Shown: positions 58,573 to 64,000 of the stretch, piece after piece
Position numbering within the stretch: the stretch's first letter is position 1
Layout: each line of letters opens with the position of its first letter
NCBI GenBank assembly: GCA_004555915.1
Contig: SFJM01000008.1
Coordinates: 118,806-182,805 of the forward strand
DNA: 64,000 nucleotides
Source of the DNA: Clostridiales bacterium
GTDB taxonomy: Bacteria > Bacillota > Clostridia > Oscillospirales > Butyricicoccaceae
Reading direction: 5' to 3'
Notes under the pieces: generated by a model
Told to the model about the DNA's origin: nothing
Databases searched by the model: none
Seen by the model: only the letters and a program-made list of their open reading frames with translations
Program-made: the position numbers and the translations under genes

Positions 58573-60858
58573 ATGGTCAAATTATATGACGGCGGCGTGT
58601 ATCTGGTCGGTGGCAAAGAGATTGTCGAGGAACAGGATGCTGCAAAGGTACAGGCGCTGACCGGACAGGCAGCAAATAAGGAGGAAGCGAAGAAGGGTAC
58701 CATTGCGTATTCCATTCTGTCCGCACACAATACCTCCGATAATATGGATAAGCTGAGAATCAAGTTCGATGCAATGACATCCCATGATATTACCTTTGTA
58801 GGCATTGTTCAGACTGCAAAGGCTTCCGGTATGGAGCGTTTTCCGATTCCATATGTCCTGACCAACTGCCATAACTCCCTGTGTGCAGTAGGCGGCACCA
58901 TCAATGAGGATGATCATGTATTTGGTCTGTCTGCCGCAAAGAAGTATGGCGGCATCTATGTTCCGCCCCACATGGCAGTCATTCACCAGTACATGCGTGA
59001 AAACATGGCAGGCTGCGGCAAGATGATTCTGGGCTCTGACTCCCATACCCGTTATGGCGCACTGGGCACCATGGCAATCGGTGAAGGCGGCGGTGAGCTG
59101 GTAAAGCAGCTGCTGTGTGATACCTATGATATTACCTATCCGGGCGTTGTTGCCATTTATCTGGATGGCAAGCCGCAGCCGGGTGTAGGCCCGCAGGATA
59201 TTGCGCTGGCAATCATCGGTGCGGTCTTTAAGTCCGGTTATGTCAAGAACAAGGTAATGGAATTTGTCGGCCCCGGCATCAGCTCCATGCGAACCGATTA
59301 CCGCAATGGCGTGGATGTTATGACCACCGAGACCACCTGTCTGTCCTCTGTATGGTGTACCGATGAGGATACCAAACAGTATCTGACCATGCATGGCCGC
59401 GGTGGGGATTATAAGGAACTGAATCCGGCAGAGGTAGCATACTATGACGGCATGGTATATGTAGACCTGAGCACCGTCAAGCCGATGATCGCACTGCCGT
59501 TCCATCCGTCCAATACCTTTGAAATTGACGAGCTGAATGCAAATCTGGGTGATATCCTGCGTGCGGTTGAAGTGGATGCACAGCGTCTGATCGGCGGCAA
59601 CAAGGACATCGCATTCAGCCTGACCGATAAGATTGTTGATGGCAAGCTGCAGGTACAGCAGGGCATCATTGCCGGCTGTGCAGGCGGTACATACAGCAAT
59701 ATCATGGAGGCTGCTCATATCCTGAAGGGTGCAAACTGCGGTGCGGATGAATTTACCCTGTCGGTATATCCGTCCTCCATGCCGGTTTATATGGATCTGG
59801 TGAAGAAGGGCGCCTTCTCTGACCTGCTGGCAGCCGGTGCGGTAATCAAGACTGCATTCTGTGGCCCGTGCTTCGGCGCAGGCGATACCCCGGCAAACAA
59901 TGGCCTGTCCATCCGCCATACCACCAGAAACTTCCCGAACCGTGAAGGCTCCAAGCCGGGCAATGGCCAGATGTCCTCTGTGGCACTGATGGATGCCCGT
60001 TCCATTGCAGCAACCGCAGCCAATGGCGGTGTCCTGACTCCGGCAACCGCAGTTGTGGATGATTATGCTGTACCGGAATATGAATATGATGATTCCTCCT
60101 ACCGCGCACGCGTTTACCAGGGCTACAGTGCACCGGTTGAGGGTGCAGAGCTGGTATACGGCCCGAACATCAAGGACTGGCCGGAAATGAGCCCGCTGGC
60201 AGACAACATCCTGCTGAAGGTCTGCACCAAGATCATGGATGAGGTTACCACCACCGATGAGCTGATTCCGTCCGGTGAGACTTCTTCCTATCGTTCCAAC
60301 CCGCTGGGTCTGGCTGAGTTCACCCTGTCCCGCCGTGATCCGGAATATGTCGGACGCTCCAAGGTGGTAGACAAGCTGGAGAAGGCACGTGTTGCCGGTC
60401 AGAATCCGGTTGAGCTGGCTCCGGAGCTGGAGAAGGTATACGCACAGATCAAGACCATTGATGCGGATATGGTACCGGCAGAGACCGAAATCGGCAGCAT
60501 GATTTACTGTGTCAAGCCGGGTGACGGCTCTGCACGTGAGCAGGCTGCTTCCTGCCAGAGAGTCATCGGCGGTCTGGCAAATATCTGTAAGGAATACGCA
60601 ACCAAGCGTTACCGTTCCAATGTCATGAACTGGGGCATGCTGCCGTTCCAGATGAAGGAAGAGCCGAACTTCGAGATCGGTGATTACATCTACATCCCGA
60701 ACGTGAAGGCTGCACTGGATGGCGACATGCAGGATATCAAGGCATATGTACTGGGTGATGAAATCAAGGAGATTTCTCTGTACATCGCTGACATGACTGC
60801 AGATGAGAAGAAAATTGTCAAGGCAGGCTGCCTGATTAACTATAACCGCAACCGTTAA
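58573..60858 (+). CDS. aconitase-family hydratase (YbhJ-like)
   Basis: 761 residues from ATG 58573 (AAAGGAG upstream); the upstream extension has no site. Aconitase fold: GSDSHTRYGALGTMAIGEGG near 155, GCAGGTYSN with the first cluster cysteine (about 370), CGPCFGAGDTP with the other two (about 432). It resembles E. coli YbhJ, a putative hydratase. The substrate is unknown; it could serve as a citrate-cycle aconitase or act on another 2-hydroxy acid. Strong codon bias suggests high expression. Confidence 0.8.
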   Translation: MVKLYDGGVYLVGGKEIVEEQDAAKVQALTGQAANKEEAKKGTIAYSILSAHNTSDNMDKLRIKFDAMTSHDITFVGIVQTAKASGMERFPIPYVLTNCHNSLCAVGGTINEDDHVFGLSAAKKYGGIYVPPHMAVIHQYMRENMAGCGKMILGSDSHTRYGALGTMAIGEGGGELVKQLLCDTYDITYPGVVAIYLDGKPQPGVGPQDIALAIIGAVFKSGYVKNKVMEFVGPGISSMRTDYRNGVDVMTTETTCLSSVWCTDEDTKQYLTMHGRGGDYKELNPAEVAYYDGMVYVDLSTVKPMIALPFHPSNTFEIDELNANLGDILRAVEVDAQRLIGGNKDIAFSLTDKIVDGKLQVQQGIIAGCAGGTYSNIMEAAHILKGANCGADEFTLSVYPSSMPVYMDLVKKGAFSDLLAAGAVIKTAFCGPCFGAGDTPANNGLSIRHTTRNFPNREGSKPGNGQMSSVALMDARSIAATAANGGVLTPATAVVDDYAVPEYEYDDSSYRARVYQGYSAPVEGAELVYGPNIKDWPEMSPLADNILLKVCTKIMDEVTTTDELIPSGETSSYRSNPLGLAEFTLSRRDPEYVGRSKVVDKLEKARVAGQNPVELAPELEKVYAQIKTIDADMVPAETEIGSMIYCVKPGDGSAREQAASCQRVIGGLANICKEYATKRYRSNVMNWGMLPFQMKEEPNFEIGDYIYIPNVKAALDGDMQDIKAYVLGDEIKEISLYIADMTADEKKIVKAGCLINYNRNR

Positions 60859-60875
60859 GGGACGCATATAACAGG

Positions 60876-60906
60876 GAAGGACCCCGAAGGGGGTCCTTCT
60901 TTTTTG
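60876..60906 (+). terminator. terminator of the aconitase-family gene
   Basis: GAAGGACCCC pairs with GGGGTCCTTC, followed by seven T residues. Confidence 0.88.
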
Positions 60907-60989
60907 CCCTGTAAGAAACAGATGAAAACCGACGGTTTCTGTGGTACAATAGACAGGATAATACCTATTAGAGCAGGAAATGAAAGCTT

Positions 60990-63584
60990 ATGAAACGATT
61001 AGTGACAGGAATTCTGGCCCATGTGGATGCAGGAAAGACAACGCTTTCCGAAGGCATGCTGTATGTAAGCGGAAATCTGAAAAAATTAGGCCGTGTCGAC
61101 CATAAGGATGCATTTCTCGATACCTATCAGCTGGAACGGGAACGCGGCATTACCATATTCTCCAAGCAGGCGATTTTATCGCTGGAACACACGCAGTTTA
61201 TGCTGCTGGACACACCGGGACATGTGGATTTTTCCACGGAAATGGAACGTACCCTGCAGGTACTGGATTATGCCATTCTGGTCATCTGCGGCAGTGACGG
61301 CGTACAGGGACATACGGAAACGCTGTGGAAGCTGCTGGAACAGTATCGGATTCCGGTCTTTCTGTTTGTCAACAAAATGGATCTGGACAGTGCGGAGCAT
61401 GACGCGATACTGGCGCAGCTGAAACGCCGGTTCGGCGATGGCTGCGTGGATTTTTCCACCGAACGTCCGGCAGAAGAGCTGTATGAGGAAGCTGCCATGT
61501 GCTCAGAAGCCATGATGGAGCAGTTTTTGGAAAACGGCGAGCTGTCCCTGGAGCAGCTGCAGCATGCGATTGTCCATCGGGAGCTGTTTCCATGCTATTT
61601 CGGCTCGGCATTAAAGCTGGATGGTGTGGAGCAGTTTCTCCGCGGCATGGAACAGTATACCGTTGACCCGGTTTATCCAAAGGAATTTGGTGCAAAGGTC
61701 TATAAAATCTCCCGTGACCCCCAGGGCAGCCGCCTGACCTGGATGAAGATTACCGGCGGCGGATTGAAGGTCAAAACTATGTTGACGAATGCCGGATTGT
61801 CAGTGGAGGAGGATGCTGTCTGGGAAGAAAAGGCGGATCAGCTGCGGCTGTATTCCGGTGAAAAATACCAGATGACAGATTTTGTCCCTGCCGGAAGTGT
61901 CTGCGCCGTGACTGGCCTGACACAAACGAAACCGGGAGATGCATTGGGACTGGAATCGGAGTCGATCGAACCGGTATTGGAACCGGTTTTGACTTATCAG
62001 CTGATTTTACCGGAGGGTGCGGACGTGCATGTGATCCTGCGGAAGCTCCGGCAGCTGGAGGAGGAAGACCCGCAGCTGCACATTGTCTGGAATGAGCGAT
62101 TACAGGAAATCCATATCCAGCTGATGGGTGAAATCCAGCTGGAAATTTTAAAAAGCCTGATAGCGGAACGGTTCGGGTTGGAGGTTTCCTTTGGCGCCGG
62201 CAACATTGTCTATAAGGAAACCATTGCTGCGCCGGTGGAAGGCATCGGGCATTTTGAACCGCTGCGGCATTATGCGGAAACCCATCTGCTGCTGGAGCCT
62301 CTGGAACGGGGCAGCGGACTGGAATTTGCCACTGCCTGCAGTGAGGATGTCCTGGACCGCAACTGGCAGCGATTGATTCTGACCCATCTGGAGGAACGGG
62401 AGCATCTGGGTGTATTGACCGGTGCACCGATTACCGATATGCGTATTACATTGCTTACTGGCCGGGCCCATGCCAAGCATACGGAAGGCGGGGATTTCCG
62501 TCAGGCAACCTATCGGGCCATCCGTCAGGGACTGATGAAGGCGGAATCCATCCTGCTGGAGCCATGGTATGCCTTCCGTCTGGAGGTACCCCAGGACTGT
62601 GTGGGACGGGCGATGTCGGATATTCCGGCACGCGGCGGCGAATTTGAGCCGCCGGAAACCGATGGAGCGTATGCTGTCCTGACCGGTACGGCACCGGTGT
62701 CCACTATGCGGGATTATCCCATGGAGGTTGTGTCGTATACCAAGGGAAGAGGCAGGATTTCCATGACTGTGGATGGATACCGTCCCTGCCATAATACAGA
62801 GGAAGTGGTACAGGCTGCCGCTTATGAACCGGAGGCAGATCTGGAGCATACACCGGATTCCGTTTTCTGTTCCCATGGGGCAGGATATACGGTAAAATGG
62901 CATGAGGTGGAACAGCATATGCATCTGCCTGCTGTTTTCCAGCCGAAGAAGGAAGAATCCGAACCGGAGCAGCAGGTGATTACCCGGCCGGTGAAAGCAG
63001 CGTATACCAGTTCACAGGAGCTGGACAAGGAATTAAAAAAGATTTTTGAACGTACCTATGGTACCATTCAGCCGAGAGCCTTTCGTTCTGCCAGAGGCAT
63101 GCGGTATGACCATCCGAGAGAGGTGCTCCGGCAGCTGGAACCGGCAAAGGATTACCTGCTGGTGGATGGGTATAATATCATCTTTGCATGGGATGATCTG
63201 AATGCACTGGCAAAGGAGAATCTGGATGCAGCACGGCATGCCCTGATGGATTTGCTGTTTAATTATCAGGCCTATCGCCGTTGTGAGCTGATTCTGGTAT
63301 TTGATGCCTATCGTGTGCCCGGACAGGCGGGACTTGTGGACAGTTATCACAATATCCATGTGGTATATACGAAGGAAGCGGAAACTGCCGATATGTTCAT
63401 CGAAAAGGTTTCCTATGAAATCGGCGGACGAAGGAATGTACGGGTCGCCACTTCGGACGGTCTGGAACAGATTATCATTCTGGCACACGGTGCACAGCGG
63501 ATTTCTGCACGGGCATTCCGTGAGGAAGTGGAGCAGGTGAATCGCCAGATTCAGGATACCATCCGCAGGCAGAACCAGAAGTAA
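60990..63584 (+). CDS. TetM/EF-G-like GTPase fused to a YacP/NYN nuclease domain
   Basis: 864 residues. The first 640 residues follow ribosomal-protection GTPases: GILAHVDAGKTTLSEGML (G1, about 7-24), ERERGITIFSKQA (G2), LLDTPGHVDFS (G3), FVNKMDLD (G4), and EF-G-like domains II-V with YTKGRGRISMTVDGYRP. A linker then leads to a NYN/YacP domain at about 720-860: LLVDGYNIIFAWDDL, RRCELILVFDAYRVPGQ, KEAETADMFIEKV, VATSDGLEQIIILAHGA, with the conserved acidic residues. YacP (Rae1) is an mRNA-cleaving nuclease of the ribosomal A site. The fusion suggests a single ribosome-directed machine. Confidence 0.88.
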   Translation: MKRLVTGILAHVDAGKTTLSEGMLYVSGNLKKLGRVDHKDAFLDTYQLERERGITIFSKQAILSLEHTQFMLLDTPGHVDFSTEMERTLQVLDYAILVICGSDGVQGHTETLWKLLEQYRIPVFLFVNKMDLDSAEHDAILAQLKRRFGDGCVDFSTERPAEELYEEAAMCSEAMMEQFLENGELSLEQLQHAIVHRELFPCYFGSALKLDGVEQFLRGMEQYTVDPVYPKEFGAKVYKISRDPQGSRLTWMKITGGGLKVKTMLTNAGLSVEEDAVWEEKADQLRLYSGEKYQMTDFVPAGSVCAVTGLTQTKPGDALGLESESIEPVLEPVLTYQLILPEGADVHVILRKLRQLEEEDPQLHIVWNERLQEIHIQLMGEIQLEILKSLIAERFGLEVSFGAGNIVYKETIAAPVEGIGHFEPLRHYAETHLLLEPLERGSGLEFATACSEDVLDRNWQRLILTHLEEREHLGVLTGAPITDMRITLLTGRAHAKHTEGGDFRQATYRAIRQGLMKAESILLEPWYAFRLEVPQDCVGRAMSDIPARGGEFEPPETDGAYAVLTGTAPVSTMRDYPMEVVSYTKGRGRISMTVDGYRPCHNTEEVVQAAAYEPEADLEHTPDSVFCSHGAGYTVKWHEVEQHMHLPAVFQPKKEESEPEQQVITRPVKAAYTSSQELDKELKKIFERTYGTIQPRAFRSARGMRYDHPREVLRQLEPAKDYLLVDGYNIIFAWDDLNALAKENLDAARHALMDLLFNYQAYRRCELILVFDAYRVPGQAGLVDSYHNIHVVYTKEAETADMFIEKVSYEIGGRRNVRVATSDGLEQIIILAHGAQRISARAFREEVEQVNRQIQDTIRRQNQK

Positions 63585-63589
63585 AACAC

Positions 63590-63631
63590 ATTGTCCTCAT
63601 ACTGGCGGAACAGCTGCCGGTATGGGGACAA
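63590..63631 (+). terminator. strong hairpin after the GTPase-nuclease gene
   Basis: TTGTCCTCATACTGGCGG pairs with CTGCCGGTATGGGGACAA. No T run follows, so it may be a transcript-end stem rather than a classical terminator. Confidence 0.55.
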
Positions 63632-63665
63632 AATAGAATCAAAAGAAATTTTTTGAAAAAAAAGC

Positions 63666-63694
63666 TTGACAAAATAAGGAGCATGGTATAAAAT
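63666..63694 (+). promoter_or_regulatory. promoter of tRNA-Val
   Basis: Perfect TTGACA, 17-base spacer and TAAAAT, about 30 bases before the tRNA. Confidence 0.75.
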
Positions 63695-63725
63695 AAATAT
63701 CGTTGTCAGACAGAACAGCTGATAT

Positions 63726-63801
63726 GGAAGTTTAGCTCAGCTGGGAGAGCATCTGCCTTACAAGCAGAGGGTCACAGGTTCGAGCCCTGTAACTTCCACC
63801 A
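63726..63801 (+). tRNA. tRNA-Val (anticodon TAC)
   Basis: 76 bases including CCA. Acceptor GGAAGTT pairs with AACTTCC; the anticodon stem CTGCC/AGCAG region holds the loop with TAC; T arm CAGGTTCGAGCCCTG. Reads all GTN valine codons with wobble. Its 3' part is the start of the tandem repeat listed next. Confidence 0.95.
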
Positions 63802-64000
63802 TAGAAAAGCACTTGGAGCAATCTGAGTGCTTTTTGTTTTGTTTACAGCTGGTTTCGATATCTACCAACCGGCAGCAGAGTCACAGGTTCAAGCCCTGTA
63901 ACTTCCACCATAGAAAAGCACTTGGAGCAATCTGAGTGCTTTTTGTTTTGTTTGCAGCTGGTTTCGATATCTACCAACCGGCAGCAGGGTCACAGGTTCG
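63771..64000 (+). repeat. 109-bp tandem repeat of the tRNA-Val tail plus terminator
   Basis: Unit starts GTCACAGGTTC, includes the T arm, acceptor strand and CCA of tRNA-Val, then a terminator hairpin (AGCACT/AGTGCT with TTTTTG) and a CAGCTGGTTTCG..CCAACCGGCAGCAG spacer. Copies start at 63771, 63880 and 63989 (spacing exactly 109), differing at only a few bases. The third is cut by the window end, so the full number is unknown. Copies 2 and 3 lack the 5' two thirds of a tRNA. Confidence 0.9.

Noticed and set aside
58582..60867. 761-residue minus-strand open frame opposite the aconitase-family gene
   Set aside because: Shadow of a highly biased coding sequence; cysteine/leucine-rich translation with no motif.
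60990..63584. Plain tetracycline-resistance gene
   Set aside because: The C-terminal nuclease domain and chromosomal context argue for a housekeeping or surveillance role; resistance cannot be claimed from sequence.
63771..64000. CRISPR array
   Set aside because: The unit is 109 bp with no alternation of repeat and unique spacer; it copies the tRNA-Val tail and terminator.

Overview
The window looks like the chromosome of a low-to-mid GC, endospore-capable, butyrate-producing member of Clostridia, probably Oscillospirales close to Butyricicoccus/Agathobaculum. This is inferred from gene content only: an L27 with a cleavable N-terminal extension and its protease Prp, a hbd-thl pair, spoIIR, Firmicutes-type ylxM-ffh-rpsP-khpA-rimM-trmD order, and strong AGGAGG ribosome sites. 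No rRNA is present to place it firmly.

Layout. 1-7811: an accessory operon of zinc-ribbon proteins around a Ycf46-like AAA+ ATPase. It includes a large coiled-coil/membrane protein and two membrane proteins that share one N-terminal module but carry different outer domains (peptidoglycan-binding repeats; a C-type-lectin-like fold). 7872-13403 (minus): HAD phosphatase, a 31-residue ORF, the SRP/ribosome operon and a VanZ protein. 13599-17837: yfmF-yfmH-lgt-folD, ending in a MITE-like palindromic repeat. 18240-20543: rplU-prp-rpmA and obgE. 20847-30883: HAD phosphatase, hbd-thl, a PadR/membrane pair, tmcAL, ackA, DUF378, a PHP phosphatase, ispE and spoIIR. 30902-36277: two paralogous polymerase/ligase-like membrane proteins, an amidase, a DUF1540 protein and trpS. 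36343-40193 (minus): a class II aldolase-mtnA-deaminase-ADP-ribosylglycohydrolase operon that fits salvage of 5'-deoxyadenosine/methylthioadenosine. 40372-42394: nudC, an alpha/beta hydrolase that has lost its nucleophile segment, and a PH-domain protein.

42648-54056 is an integrated element of about 11.4 kb, bounded by a 48-bp direct repeat of the 3' end of tRNA-Pro(GGG). It has a repressor and tyrosine recombinase reading right, diverging from excisionase-like, CHC2-primase and VapE-helicase genes reading left. An AT-rich region flanked by GC-rich repeats follows the helicase gene. There are no relaxase or virion genes. The layout matches phage-inducible chromosomal islands (phage satellites). 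Its far end carries a DUF4160/DUF2442 module under a small HTH regulator, with three matching operators in a divergent promoter region.

54214-63801 returns to chromosome: a conserved small clostridial protein, nitroreductase, YoaK-like membrane protein, amtB-glnK, an aconitase-family hydratase and a TetM-like GTPase fused to a YacP/NYN nuclease domain. Last is tRNA-Val(TAC), followed by a 109-bp tandem repeat of its own 3' end plus terminator that runs off the window.

The strongest candidates for undescribed biology are the zinc-ribbon/AAA+ cassette, the tRNA-tail tandem array, the satellite-like element and the GTPase-nuclease fusion.
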